Below are positions 35,774 to 46,580 of a DNA stretch of 64,000 nt, piece by piece. The stretch is from positions 1 to 64,000 of the forward strand of contig NZ_JACBNY010000011.1 in the NCBI RefSeq assembly GCF_013449735.1, in the 5' to 3' direction. A program made the position numbers and the translations under genes. The notes below the pieces were generated by a model, which saw nothing but the letters and a program-made list of their open reading frames with translations, had not been told where the DNA came from and did no database searches. This DNA is from Pseudolactococcus laudensis (GTDB taxonomy: Bacteria > Bacillota > Bacilli > Lactobacillales > Streptococcaceae). The stretch's first letter is position 1. Each line of letters opens with the position of its first letter.

Positions 35774-37579
35774 ATGACAAGCTTAAGAACAAACTTTATG
35801 AAAACTTTTAAATTTATCAGTTCCGCAAGGCTCTATTATCGTGATGTCTTATTGATGCACGTATTTTTATTATTCATTTTAACACCGTTATTAACACACC
35901 TCACACGTTTTATTCTTAATCAAGGAGAAATCAGTTATATTTCTTATGATAATATAGGCAATATTCTTCAGCATCATGCCTTAATCTTCGTTAGCTTAAT
36001 TCTTGTTCTGTTTCTACTTTTAGTTTCCGTTTATTTTGAATTTACTTTCTTACTTTTGACTGTTTTTTTTATTGAGCAAAAACAAAAGATTTCACTTAAA
36101 GCGTTAATCAAAGGAACATTTCTTCAAATCAAAAAAATAAAAGGCGGAGCTCTTGTTTTTTTCCTCTTCTATTTCTTTTTAGTTATACCTTTTGTTGGCA
36201 TGAGCTTTAACTCTGCACTCCTTGCAAAATTCAGAATACCTGTTTTTGTTTTGGATGTCATTTTTGAGAATAAATTTTTATATCTCGCACTCTTTATTTT
36301 GTTCTACCTGTTATTAATCTATCTGGCTATACGACTTATCTTTACACTGCCCGGAATGATTCTACATGACCAATCCTTCAAACAAGCGTTGAGTTTAAGT
36401 TGGAAAAAGACAAAGAAAAATGTTCTCAAAATCCTTTTTCAGTTTCTCATAGTTTCAGGAACAATCACTCTCATTATGGGGCTATCCCAAGCGTTTCTCC
36501 TTTTTATCCAACATGGCATCGAGGTTTTTCTCCCCAACATTAGCCTAATCTCTGCTATTATTATTATGACGATACTTCAGCTTCTTTGGCTGATCAATAT
36601 TGTGCTCACTACAGTCAGTATTTTCTTCATTATTATAAATTATATGAAAGAAAATGATTTTTTACTTGATAGCTTGAGCTGGTTCTCACCAACTTATGAC
36701 CATGTAAATTCGCTCAATAAAAAAATTCTGAAAGATGTCATTATTGGGTTCCTTGTCCTCTGTGTTGTTGTTTTCATAGGCAAAACAAACGCCGATTTTC
36801 TTACCTCCACTTCTTCTTCAACACCTTTAGAAGTTTCTCATCGAGGTGTCGACAATAAAAATGGTGTTCAAAATTCAATTGAATCGCTGAAAAAGACAAG
36901 TCAATCCACACATCCTGATTATGTTGAAATGGATATTCAAGAAACTAAAGACCATGAATTTGTTGTTTATCACGATTATAATCTTAAAGCTTTAACTGGA
37001 ACTAATAAAAAACCTAATCAGCTCACACTTTCGCAGCTTACAAAACTGAATGCTCATGAAAATGGACAGACTGCTAAAGTTGTTTCATTTGACCAATACT
37101 TAGAGTGTGCACATCAACTCAATCAAAAACTTATGATTGAAATCAAACCAACAAAAGATGATAGTCCTGAGATGCTTAATAATTTCCTAAAAAAATATCA
37201 AGAAAAAATAATTGGTAATGGTCATATCATACAGTCGCTCTCTTATGACATCATTGAAAATATAAAGGAACTTGCCCCTAATATTACTGCAGGATACATT
37301 ATGCCTTTTAGTATAATTGGTACCCCAAAAGGAAAAATGGACTTCTTTACAATTGAATATACAACTTTAAATTCCAAATTTATAAAATCAGCCCATGCTC
37401 AAGGTAAACAAGTTTTCGCATGGACACCTAACGATGCCGATACTATGTCTAGAATGGCGTTCTATGGCGTAGATGGTATTATTACTGACCAAATGCGTAT
37501 TCTAAATGAAACTTTAAAACATAACGCACCTCTAAATTACTCTGACCAGCTTTTCTTTTTTACAATAGGAATGGGCTAA
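35774..37579 (+). CDS. Membrane-bound glycerophosphodiester phosphodiesterase
   Basis: This 601-residue protein has an N-terminal membrane domain of about seven helices (residues about 25-340) and a C-terminal GDPD domain (about 355-590). The active-site HRG (SHRGVDN), metal ligands in VEMDIQETKD and the second catalytic His in VVYHDYNL are present. Such enzymes cut glycerophosphodiesters into glycerol-3-phosphate and an alcohol; the membrane domain suggests action on lipid or lipoteichoic-acid breakdown products at the outer face. It is the first plus-strand gene of the window, alone between a divergent and a convergent neighbour. Confidence 0.92.
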   Translation: MTSLRTNFMKTFKFISSARLYYRDVLLMHVFLLFILTPLLTHLTRFILNQGEISYISYDNIGNILQHHALIFVSLILVLFLLLVSVYFEFTFLLLTVFFIEQKQKISLKALIKGTFLQIKKIKGGALVFFLFYFFLVIPFVGMSFNSALLAKFRIPVFVLDVIFENKFLYLALFILFYLLLIYLAIRLIFTLPGMILHDQSFKQALSLSWKKTKKNVLKILFQFLIVSGTITLIMGLSQAFLLFIQHGIEVFLPNISLISAIIIMTILQLLWLINIVLTTVSIFFIIINYMKENDFLLDSLSWFSPTYDHVNSLNKKILKDVIIGFLVLCVVVFIGKTNADFLTSTSSSTPLEVSHRGVDNKNGVQNSIESLKKTSQSTHPDYVEMDIQETKDHEFVVYHDYNLKALTGTNKKPNQLTLSQLTKLNAHENGQTAKVVSFDQYLECAHQLNQKLMIEIKPTKDDSPEMLNNFLKKYQEKIIGNGHIIQSLSYDIIENIKELAPNITAGYIMPFSIIGTPKGKMDFFTIEYTTLNSKFIKSAHAQGKQVFAWTPNDADTMSRMAFYGVDGIITDQMRILNETLKHNAPLNYSDQLFFFTIGMG

Positions 37580-37600
37580 TCTAATTGTAAAATACTTTAA

Positions 37601-37637
37601 AAAAAAGCTATCAGTTTTTCATGCTGATAGCTTTTTT
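37601..37637 (+). terminator. Terminator after the GDPD gene
   Basis: AAAAAAGCTATCAG and CTGATAGCTTTTTT form a 14-bp stem with a 9-base loop and a T-run on the plus strand. It can also act in the opposite direction. Confidence 0.85.
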
Positions 37638-37753
37638 TCATTTAACTTAATATTTTTTATTGGGTTAGTTCAATACTTTAATATCACAAAAAACGTCTTA
37701 AATGGTTGATAACAAGTAAATATTTTAGTGTTGTTCTATTATACCAAAAGTCC

Positions 37754-37780
37754 AAAAAAACTGAGATAAACTCAGCTTTT
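37754..37780 (-). terminator. Terminator after the NADH-oxidase-like gene
   Basis: CTGAG and CTCAG form a short stem flanked by A-run and T-run pairing. U residues follow in the minus-strand RNA. It lies about 45 bases after the stop codon. Confidence 0.65.
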
Positions 37781-37823
37781 TGAAGACAAAATGCACATCA
37801 AGATTAGGACAAGTGTCTAATTA

Positions 37824-39089
37824 CTATGACAGCATAGAAACGGTAAATTTAACAATCAGAAAGGCGAAGATAACCAGAATGACAAGATTACTTTGCATTC
37901 CTAAAATTTTATGTGTACCACGTTCATAAATTACCCAGGTTTCGTAATAACCATCGCTGTTAACATAATCATTTCTGACATAAACAGATTTACAGTTAAA
38001 GCCTTCTTCTTTTGCTTTTTCAAGACTCAAACCTGTCATACAAAGTGTCATTTCTTCATCGAAATTTAGTTTATATGTTCCTTGAGATTTGTTCAATTTA
38101 ATCTTAGGTTCAAGCAAATTGATAGCAGCAACGTCACCTTCACGAATGGCATCACTCACGTGAGGCACATAAGTTGGATTTTTCATGTTTGTAACATTAG
38201 TTGTCGCACAATCTCCTACTGCAAAGACATCTGGATGACTTGTTTGCATGTAATCATCTACAAGAATAGCGCCTTTGTCACCAAGCTCTAACTGCTCAGA
38301 AGCTAGGAAAGTATTGGGACGAAAACCAGTCGCATAAATCACGCCATCTGCGACAAATTCTCGACCATCACGTGTGAATACGCGGCTGATAACCTTACCT
38401 ACATTCCCCTCATGGATATTGGTATTTTCAATCGTTTCTTCTTTAATATCAGTTACAACAGAATTTGTAACAATATCAATACCTCTCAAAGCCAAGGTTT
38501 TTTGTACGTCTTCTGCAACCTCTTGGTCCAAATAACGGTTCAAGATATTGTCTGAGGCATGGATGAGGGTTGTTTCAATTTTGGCATTGTTCATTAACTG
38601 AGCAATTTCAACGCCAATTGCACCACCACCAATGATAATAACACTACGAGATGTCCGCATAAAACGTTTGATTCTTTCGGCATCAACATAATTTTTAATG
38701 ATAAATAATTTTTCACGAAATTCGCCTTGTACAAGAGGTAGCGAAGGATACGAACCCATAGCCAAAATTAGTTTATCATAGCGGTCTTCACTTTCACTAT
38801 TTTCTACTAAATCAACGACCTTGAAGGTTTTATTTGTCATATCAATGTCAGTAACAGAAAATTGTGTTCGAACTAGAATGCCAAGATTTTCAAGCTCAGA
38901 AACTGTTGTATAACTTGACATTTTTAAAAAGTTTGTATTACCCGACAAATATAACGGGATACTCTGGGCAATAAAACCAATATTTTTATTTTTTTCGTAA
39001 ATGACAATCCGAGCATCAGGATATTCTTCACGCGCTCTGGTCGCGCAAGCAATCGCAGCATTTGAACCACCAATAATTCTAATTTCCAT
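37824..39089 (-). CDS. NADH-oxidase/CoA-disulfide-reductase-like flavoprotein without the redox Cys
   Basis: I choose ATG 39087-39089 (MEIRIIGGSNAAIACA), giving 421 residues. The FAD-binding fold (IRIIGGSNAA), NADH-binding fold (VIIIGGGAIGVEIA) and second FAD motif (VFAVGDCATT) are all intact, as in the Nox/Npx/CoADR group. Two things are abnormal. The active-site position that holds Cys in NoxE (SYLGCG) reads GFIAQS. The C-terminal dimerisation domain stops after KILGMQ and is replaced by about 20 hydrophobic residues (NLVILVIFAFLIVKFTV), which look like a membrane anchor. It cannot act as a standard water-forming oxidase or peroxidase by the Cys-sulfenate route; its reaction is unknown. Confidence 0.72.
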   Translation of the reverse strand: MEIRIIGGSNAAIACATRAREEYPDARIVIYEKNKNIGFIAQSIPLYLSGNTNFLKMSSYTTVSELENLGILVRTQFSVTDIDMTNKTFKVVDLVENSESEDRYDKLILAMGSYPSLPLVQGEFREKLFIIKNYVDAERIKRFMRTSRSVIIIGGGAIGVEIAQLMNNAKIETTLIHASDNILNRYLDQEVAEDVQKTLALRGIDIVTNSVVTDIKEETIENTNIHEGNVGKVISRVFTRDGREFVADGVIYATGFRPNTFLASEQLELGDKGAILVDDYMQTSHPDVFAVGDCATTNVTNMKNPTYVPHVSDAIREGDVAAINLLEPKIKLNKSQGTYKLNFDEEMTLCMTGLSLEKAKEEGFNCKSVYVRNDYVNSDGYYETWVIYERGTHKILGMQSNLVILVIFAFLIVKFTVSMLS

Positions 39090-39481
39090 ACATTTTCCTC
39101 TTTTCTGACATCTCAACTCAAAGTGCTAACACTCAACAACAGCTCTTAATTGGAATTATAAGAAAATTTAAGAAAAGAGAGTTTAATCTGAGTTTATAGC
39201 GGTAATTTATTATAATTTAATTATATCAAAAAAATATAAAATGGTGTTTCTAAACTCCTCTTTAAATAGGAAGAACTTAAATCTATATTCTAAACACTTA
39301 TCATGACTCGTTTGGCATAAAATTTCTAAATTTTCATACAGTCACTTTCTGGTTCCGTTAAGTCTCTCATTTTCAATCCCTAAAAATTTGACATAGAGCA
39401 CAAATAAAAAATGAAAGACTTCTTCAAAGATTCATCAAGTCAATGTCAAAAAAATGCCAATTTTCTGTTATAATTTAGAGT
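39090..39481. other. Divergent intergenic region upstream of a two-component system
   Basis: This 392-base AT-rich region lies between the flavoprotein and a response regulator. A minus-strand TATAAT near 39163-39168 may serve the flavoprotein. TTGACA at about 39389-39394 on the plus strand has no -10 at the right distance. The promoter nearest the response regulator is described separately. No gene, repeat or RNA fold is recognised. Confidence 0.45.
39466..39474 (+). promoter_or_regulatory. Extended -10 promoter giving a leaderless or nearly leaderless mRNA
   Basis: TGTTATAAT ends at 39474, only seven bases before the ATG at 39482-39484. A transcript starting at the normal distance would begin at or within a base or two of the start codon. 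No Shine-Dalgarno sequence is seen (TTAGAGT before ATG). Confidence 0.6.
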
Positions 39482-40183
39482 ATGAAAACAATTATGATTG
39501 CAGATGATGACAGTGCTATTTTAGCACTCCTATCTTATACATTTGAATCTGATGGCTTTAAGGTTTCCTTAGTTAAAAATGGTCAAGAGGCCCTAGACCT
39601 TGCAACAAAGCAAAACTTTGATGTCATTTTACTCGATATGATGATGCCTGAGTTGTCCGGTCTAGCGGTGACTGAAGCATTACGCCAACACGCGAATTAC
39701 ACCCCCATTATCATCTTAACGGCACGTGAAGATGATGACCTGAAAATTACTGGGATTAATTCTGGGGTGGATGATTATCTGGATAAGACGACGCCTCAGC
39801 GAGAGATTGTGGCGCGCGCTAATGCTTTGATTCGGCGAAATCAGATTTATCAAAAGTCGGGGCATGCTGTCGAGGTGGTGGAACATTATAGTTTTGATGG
39901 CCTAGAAGTTGATATTAAGACCAAATCAGCTAGTTTAGACCATGATAAGATTGACCTCTCTAAACGTGAGTTTAATCTCTTGATTTTTTTAATTCAGAAT
40001 CGAGATAAAATTGTGAGTCGTGAGGCGATTTTAACTGAGTTTTGGGGAGAAACACAGGATTATGAAACACGTGTGGTTGATGTGACGATTAGTAATTTGC
40101 GCAAAAAACTACACAACCAATTTATCAAAACTAAAAGAGGGTTCGGGTATCAATTCAGTGAACATCATACCAAAAACATTTAA
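39482..40183 (+). CDS. OmpR/PhoB-family response regulator
   Basis: This 233-residue protein has a receiver domain with phosphorylation site Asp52 (VILLDMMMPE) and acidic residues Asp8-Asp10, though the usual Lys of the receiver is in LDKTTPQ. The C-terminal winged helix (about 135-230) ends in KTKRGFGYQF. It pairs with the kinase that overlaps its 3' end by 26 bases. The start codon is close to a -10 box and lacks a ribosome site, pointing to leaderless translation. The regulon cannot be told from the sequence. Confidence 0.92.
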   Translation: MKTIMIADDDSAILALLSYTFESDGFKVSLVKNGQEALDLATKQNFDVILLDMMMPELSGLAVTEALRQHANYTPIIILTAREDDDLKITGINSGVDDYLDKTTPQREIVARANALIRRNQIYQKSGHAVEVVEHYSFDGLEVDIKTKSASLDHDKIDLSKREFNLLIFLIQNRDKIVSREAILTEFWGETQDYETRVVDVTISNLRKKLHNQFIKTKRGFGYQFSEHHTKNI

Positions 40184-41756
40184 AAAGAAAAAGAAACGCT
40201 CAAAATTAAGATTGGTCTTGATTTTTTCAGGTCTCTATTTTTTAGCAACGATTTTAGTGATTTTTTTACTCAATACACATACGGTCACAATCGATACGAA
40301 TAATTTAGCTGACCGTGCATATAAAATTTCTGATATTTTAAATAAATCTCCTGAAACAAAATTTGGAGATAAGGTCAAAATTTTACCGAAAAATAGTCAA
40401 ACTAAGGCTGTTCAAAATATCCAAAAAGGGGCGACCTTTTCGAGAACGTTATCAGCAAAGAATATGACGATTACGATTCCAAATTATGAAAAAGCTGTTT
40501 TGAAGAACTACATCCAGGTGTCAACCCAACGTTCTTCTACTCTATTCGAGACAGTTGTCGTGATTATTTTCGCTGGTTTGATTTATGTGATTGCGCTTGG
40601 TCAGTTTTACCTTTCTAATAAAAAACGTCTAACCTTTGAGACTGATACCATTGCCAAAATCAAGAATATCAGACGTAGTCCGCTCACTCAGAGTTATTTG
40701 ATTTCTGAAGATGATAATAAAATCACAACGGAACTGAATCACTTGGGTGAAACGATTCAGCATCAGGCCGAGAGTTCGACGCCTGCCAAGAAAAATCTCT
40801 ATGCCTTTATTGAATTTTTTGAGTTTCCGATTTTTATCTATGACTTAAAAGGTACGATTCGACGTAGTAATGCTAGCTTTCAAAATGAATTTATGGCGAC
40901 AAAAAATCTGGATGTTTTCAGTCCTTATAGTGATGTCCTCCAGTTTTTTGTCAATAAAATGTTGAAACCGACACGGCAAGAGCAGACTTTTTATTTTGAG
41001 AAAATCAATGCCTACTATACCGTCACAGTTCAACCTATCGAGGCTCTAGAGCGTCGTCTCATGGTGACGATGATTGATGTGACGGCCTACAAAGTCACGA
41101 CACGTGCGCATAATGACTTCATTGCCAATGTTTCCCACGACCTCAAAACACCACTTGCTGCGATTTCTGGATTCGCCGATATTTTGGTCAATGACTCTGA
41201 CAAACTGCCACCAGAGCAGATAAAAGGCTTTGCCAAACATATCGTCAAGGAAACAAAACGCCTATCAAGTTTAGTTACTGACACGCTAGAGATGACGCGG
41301 CAGCCAATCCACCTTAAAAAGAAAAAACTTAATTTGACAACATTAACGCAGGATGTGCTTGAGAATTTCAAACTGTCAATTCAAGAAAAATCATTGCAAG
41401 TCACGACACAATTTGACGATGTCACTGTCAAATCCAATGATAAACACCTCTATGCCGTCCTTAAAAACTTAATAGAAAATGCGATTAACTACACACCAAC
41501 TGGTGGTAAAATCTATATCTGTGTCACTAAAATCGCAGGTAAAGCGACATTTTCTATCTCTGATAATGGTCCTGGTTTGACTGAAATCGAAAAATCACGT
41601 ATTTTCGAGCGTTTCTATCGCGCTGACCAAACACGTGATGCTGAAGGAACTGGTCTTGGTCTTGCAATTGTCAAGAAAAACCTGACAGAACTTGGCGGAC
41701 AGATTGATGTTGTCAGTGTTGTTGGTAAGGGGACTACCTTCACTGTAACTTTGTAG
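40158..41756 (+). CDS. PhoR/WalK-like sensor histidine kinase with PAS domain
   Basis: The start is GTG at 40158-40160, inside the regulator gene. The 532-residue kinase has a basic cytoplasmic start, TM1 (about 18-38), an extracytoplasmic domain of about 90 residues, TM2 (about 130-152), a linker, a PAS-like domain (about 210-310, FFEFPIFIYDLKGTI in part), and a HisKA domain with the phospho-His in NVSHDLKTPLAA (about residue 326). The HATPase domain follows (NLIENAINYTP, DNGPGL, GTGLGLAIV). No close link to a known signal is visible. The neighbouring genes, an unusual flavoprotein and the glycerol genes, are on the other strand. Confidence 0.92.
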   Translation: MNIIPKTFKKKKKRSKLRLVLIFSGLYFLATILVIFLLNTHTVTIDTNNLADRAYKISDILNKSPETKFGDKVKILPKNSQTKAVQNIQKGATFSRTLSAKNMTITIPNYEKAVLKNYIQVSTQRSSTLFETVVVIIFAGLIYVIALGQFYLSNKKRLTFETDTIAKIKNIRRSPLTQSYLISEDDNKITTELNHLGETIQHQAESSTPAKKNLYAFIEFFEFPIFIYDLKGTIRRSNASFQNEFMATKNLDVFSPYSDVLQFFVNKMLKPTRQEQTFYFEKINAYYTVTVQPIEALERRLMVTMIDVTAYKVTTRAHNDFIANVSHDLKTPLAAISGFADILVNDSDKLPPEQIKGFAKHIVKETKRLSSLVTDTLEMTRQPIHLKKKKLNLTTLTQDVLENFKLSIQEKSLQVTTQFDDVTVKSNDKHLYAVLKNLIENAINYTPTGGKIYICVTKIAGKATFSISDNGPGLTEIEKSRIFERFYRADQTRDAEGTGLGLAIVKKNLTELGGQIDVVSVVGKGTTFTVTL

Positions 41757-41796
41757 GCAGACGCATTAATCAAGTTATTCACCAAGATAAACAAAA

Positions 41797-41820
41797 AAAT
41801 CGTGATTGAATTCACGATTT
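41797..41820. terminator. Bidirectional terminator between the kinase and glpF
   Basis: AAATCGTGA and TCACGATTT form a 9-bp stem with a 6-base loop. The stem is flanked by A-run and T-run, so it can stop both the plus-strand kinase transcript and the minus-strand glp operon. Confidence 0.85.
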
Positions 41821-41829
41821 TTATATTGT

Positions 41830-42546
41830 CTATTTCATAAAATGGAATAGACCGACTGCTAAGAGACCGCCAACGATAGGTGCGATAATAGGTATCCAAC
41901 TATAAGCCCAGTCAGAATCGCCTTTATTTTTCATTGGTAAGAAGAAATGCGCAATCCGTGGCCCTAAATCTCTGGCTGGATTGATAGCATAACCTGTTGG
42001 CCCGCCAAGTGATAGACCTATCGCTAAGATTAGGCCACCGACTGCAAATACGTTTGTACCATCTGCAAATTTATTAGCACCAAAGGCTAATAGACCTAGG
42101 ACAAGGACAAATGTACCAATTACTTCGGTAATAAAGTTAGCTGGATAATTACGAATTGCAGGTCCTGTGGCAAATGTGCCAAGGATTGCGCCTTTATCTG
42201 TCGTTGCATCAAAATGTAGCAAGTAATCAAGCCAAACAAGTACTGCACCAACGATTGCACCAAGTAATTGTGCGATGATAAACGGTAGGACTAAACTCAT
42301 CTTAAAGCTGCCATCCACTGCCATTGCAATAGTTACAGCTGGATTTAGATGTGCTGGACCATTCATCCCAGCGATATAAACGGCAATCGTCACTGCAAGT
42401 GCCCAACCGAATGCGATGACAATCCAACCTGAATTTTGTGCCTTGCTCTTATTCAGATTAACAGCTGCACAAACGCCTCCGCCTAGGAGAATAAGAATGA
42501 GTGTACCGATGAATTCACTAAAAATTTGTACCATATCACCTGACAT
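41830..42546 (-). CDS. glpF: Glycerol facilitator (aquaglyceroporin)
   Basis: This 238-residue membrane channel has six helices and two half-helices with NPA motifs (HLNPAVTIA and AINPARDLGPR). The Asp after the second NPAR is a marker of glycerol-conducting GlpF rather than water channels. It takes up glycerol for the kinase encoded two genes upstream. Its ATG overlaps the glpO stop (TAATG), so it is translated with glpO. It is the last gene of the glpKOF operon. Confidence 0.95.
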   Translation of the reverse strand: MSGDMVQIFSEFIGTLILILLGGGVCAAVNLNKSKAQNSGWIVIAFGWALAVTIAVYIAGMNGPAHLNPAVTIAMAVDGSFKMSLVLPFIIAQLLGAIVGAVLVWLDYLLHFDATTDKGAILGTFATGPAIRNYPANFITEVIGTFVLVLGLLAFGANKFADGTNVFAVGGLILAIGLSLGGPTGYAINPARDLGPRIAHFFLPMKNKGDSDWAYSWIPIIAPIVGGLLAVGLFHFMK

Positions 42547-44384
42547 TAGTTTGCCCCCGCTTTAAAATCTTTCAAGTCCGATGCGTTGATAACTTGGTTT
42601 AACTCGACTAATTGCTCTGCTTTTTCGTCTTGAGACCAGTTATAATAATCTGCCATAGCGTCGACAACGGGATGTTTAATCGCATCCAGTCTATCACGTT
42701 GGAAAAGAATATGATTGGTTCGACGCATGAGATAATCGCTCGGTGTCAGTGTCATCTCAGCTTGCATTGCATAACGTAGCATCGCTGACTCTGCTAGCGT
42801 TAATTTCTCATAAGCTGTCATTTCTTTCGCCATATCGAAGATTGTTAAGGCATTCATACCGTAAAAATCAGCAATGTAGTAGGCCTCTTCTTCTGATAGA
42901 CCTGCCGCAACACCAATGGCAGCATTGATTTCAACTGTTTCACTTACTTTAGCTGGGTCAAACTCACCACCCGAGACAGCATATTCTTTAGAATTAATGG
43001 CATTGTAAGTTTGATTGAATTCATCTGCTAAGATGTTTTTGATTAATTCAAGCGCCCCTTCAGCCATCTTACGATAGTCTGTGATTTTACCGCCGGCTAG
43101 GGTCACCAAGTTATCTGATTCACGCTCCAAAGCACTACCACGAGAGATTTGAGACGGTGATAGCTCTTTTTCACCACGAGAATTTTCAAGGTGATTCAAA
43201 ACATCTTCAACATCGCCACGGCTGGCTTGATCTTGCTTGTAAGCACTGATAATGTTTAAAACTTTATCGAAACTTGTGTCTGATAAACTACCATTATCAC
43301 CACCATTATAGTCAGAGCCTGAATTACCTAGTAAAAGTGGTCTCAGGCCAGCCCACGAACTTTCGATGTCATCAATCGTTATATTGGCATCTGGATACCG
43401 TTTATTAATGACATCCAATAGATAATCGACATTATCTTGTGTGACTTTAGGGTCTGAAAAATCTCCCTGATAATCAGTATCTGTCGTTCCGAAATAAGTT
43501 TTATTTTCACGTGGAATAGCAAAGACCATTCGACCATCGTGTTTTTGTGTATCAAAATAAGTGGGTTGTGGTACTGGCAACTTTTTAGCATCAACCACTA
43601 AATGCACACCTTTAGTTGGACGCATGTGTGGGATGACCGCACGGGTATAGTTCAAATTACGAATTTTATCCACCCAAGGACCGCTTGTATTAATGACGAC
43701 TTTAGCATGTACTTCAAAAGTTTGGCCTGTCAGTAAATCACGCGCTTTAACACCGATAATCTTGCCTTCCTCATACAAGAAACCGACTACTTTGACTTTG
43801 CTTGCAATATAAGCACCATCTTCTGCCGCTTTTTTGATATTCTCAATTACCAAACGCGCATCATTATTACGGAAGTCAAGATAAACACCCGCACCTTGTA
43901 AACCTTCTTTTTTGATATAAGGCTCACGCTCCAACACTTCTTTAGCAGTCAAGGTATAATTTTCATATTTCGTACCTTTGACACCTGCCAGCTGATCATA
44001 AAGATCCATAGCAATCTTAACAGAAAACATATCAAAGGTTGTCGGACCTTCATCATCATAAATCGGGAGTAGCATAGGATCTGGATTAGGAATATGTGGA
44101 GCAATTTGTTGCACAATCGCACGTTCCTTGACTGTATCAGAGACGACCTCAACATCAAAAGTTTTGAGATAGCGAATACCACCATGTACTAATTTTGTAG
44201 ATCGTGATGATGTGCCTTCTGCAAAATCTTGCATCTCTAATAGACCTGTTTTGATGCCAGATGCAGCAGCCTGAATGGCAACACCTGCACCTGAAATACC
44301 ACCACCGATTATAAGCAAATCTAGGGTTTCTGCTTGCATTTGTTCAATACTTTTTTGACGTGTTGTTTTTGAAAAAATTATCAT
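42546..44384 (-). CDS. glpO: Alpha-glycerophosphate oxidase
   Basis: This 612-residue FAD enzyme oxidises glycerol-3-phosphate to dihydroxyacetone phosphate with O2, releasing H2O2. The N-terminal FAD fold (LLIIGGGISGAGVAIQ), TSSRSTKLVHGGIRYL (core RSTKLVHGGIRYL) and the internal insertion of about 50 residues (about 350-410, with GSDYNGGDNGSLSD) separate GlpO from the respiratory GlpD. The C-terminal DAO_C domain is intact. It lies directly downstream of glpK. H2O2 made here is often relevant for aerobic LAB physiology. Confidence 0.94.
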   Translation of the reverse strand: MIIFSKTTRQKSIEQMQAETLDLLIIGGGISGAGVAIQAAASGIKTGLLEMQDFAEGTSSRSTKLVHGGIRYLKTFDVEVVSDTVKERAIVQQIAPHIPNPDPMLLPIYDDEGPTTFDMFSVKIAMDLYDQLAGVKGTKYENYTLTAKEVLEREPYIKKEGLQGAGVYLDFRNNDARLVIENIKKAAEDGAYIASKVKVVGFLYEEGKIIGVKARDLLTGQTFEVHAKVVINTSGPWVDKIRNLNYTRAVIPHMRPTKGVHLVVDAKKLPVPQPTYFDTQKHDGRMVFAIPRENKTYFGTTDTDYQGDFSDPKVTQDNVDYLLDVINKRYPDANITIDDIESSWAGLRPLLLGNSGSDYNGGDNGSLSDTSFDKVLNIISAYKQDQASRGDVEDVLNHLENSRGEKELSPSQISRGSALERESDNLVTLAGGKITDYRKMAEGALELIKNILADEFNQTYNAINSKEYAVSGGEFDPAKVSETVEINAAIGVAAGLSEEEAYYIADFYGMNALTIFDMAKEMTAYEKLTLAESAMLRYAMQAEMTLTPSDYLMRRTNHILFQRDRLDAIKHPVVDAMADYYNWSQDEKAEQLVELNQVINASDLKDFKAGAN

Positions 44385-44398
44385 AATTTCTTCCTCGT

Positions 44399-45913
<1,515 letters not shown>

Positions 45914-45915
45914 TT

Positions 45916-45931
45916 AAGAAAGCGCTTTCTT
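45916..45931. promoter_or_regulatory. cre-like CcpA site in the glpK leader
   Basis: AAGAAAGCGCTTTCTT is a perfect 16-base palindrome that fits the cre core (WGAAARCGYTTWCW). It lies 20 bases upstream of the glpK start, so CcpA bound here would block transcription under glucose. CcpA itself is not in the window. Confidence 0.75.
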
Positions 45932-45962
45932 ACTTGCTACATATTTATCTTATCATGCTAAA

Positions 45963-45997
45963 TGAAAAATAGCCTATCAACAATCGGCCATTTTTCA
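45963..45997 (-). terminator. Terminator after the Nudix gene
   Basis: TGAAAAATAGCC and TGGCCATTTTTCA-type arms pair over 12 positions with one G-U in the minus-strand RNA. A U-rich stretch follows. It separates the dha/regulator/Nudix transcript from glpKOF. Confidence 0.65.
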
Positions 45998-46061
45998 CTG
46001 ATTTATGACAGGTTATTTTCCAAAGCTTGATGACACCCTATTATGCCTGATTTTACCATAA

Positions 46062-46526
46062 TCAATTGTCTTGCAAGACACTATCCTCAAAGTATTGAAT
46101 ATATTTGCGATACTCATCTTCTAGTGTTTCAGGCAAATCTTGATAAGAAAAATACTTAAGATTTAATGTTTCATCGTTACCATCATAAGCCATTTCTCCT
46201 GAAACCTGATTAGCAAGAAATAAGGTTGTCACAACATAAATCTCATCTTCATTCTTCAATTTAAATCTAAAAGCGGTACCTGAAAATGTTTGAAGTTGCA
46301 TTAATGATTCAATAGTCAAGCCTGACTCTTCATACACCTCTCTGATAGCCGTTTCCTCTAAAGATTCACCAACCTCCATTAAACCTCCCATCAGTCCCCA
46401 ATTGCCATTGGCACGCTGCTGTAAGAGATACTTGTGATGCGTATTATAGATAATAACATTCGCCCCAACTAATACCAGCAAGTCATGACCTATTTTACGC
46501 CTAATTGTCTCTACATAATTTTCCAT
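46062..46526 (-). CDS. Nudix hydrolase
   Basis: This 154-residue enzyme has a complete Nudix box (GLMEVGESLEETAIREVYEE, GX5EX7REUXEEXGU form, about residues 47-69). Such enzymes cut nucleoside diphosphates linked to other groups. The substrate cannot be read from the box. It is 54 bases downstream of the Mga-like regulator and ends before a terminator, so it may be part of the dha transcript. A link to glycerol or dihydroxyacetone use is only positional. Confidence 0.88.
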   Translation of the reverse strand: MENYVETIRRKIGHDLLVLVGANVIIYNTHHKYLLQQRANGNWGLMGGLMEVGESLEETAIREVYEESGLTIESLMQLQTFSGTAFRFKLKNEDEIYVVTTLFLANQVSGEMAYDGNDETLNLKYFSYQDLPETLEDEYRKYIQYFEDSVLQDN

Positions 46527-46580
46527 TTAGATACCTATACTCTCCAATTAATGCAAAGGTTATTAATCACTTTTCGTTTA

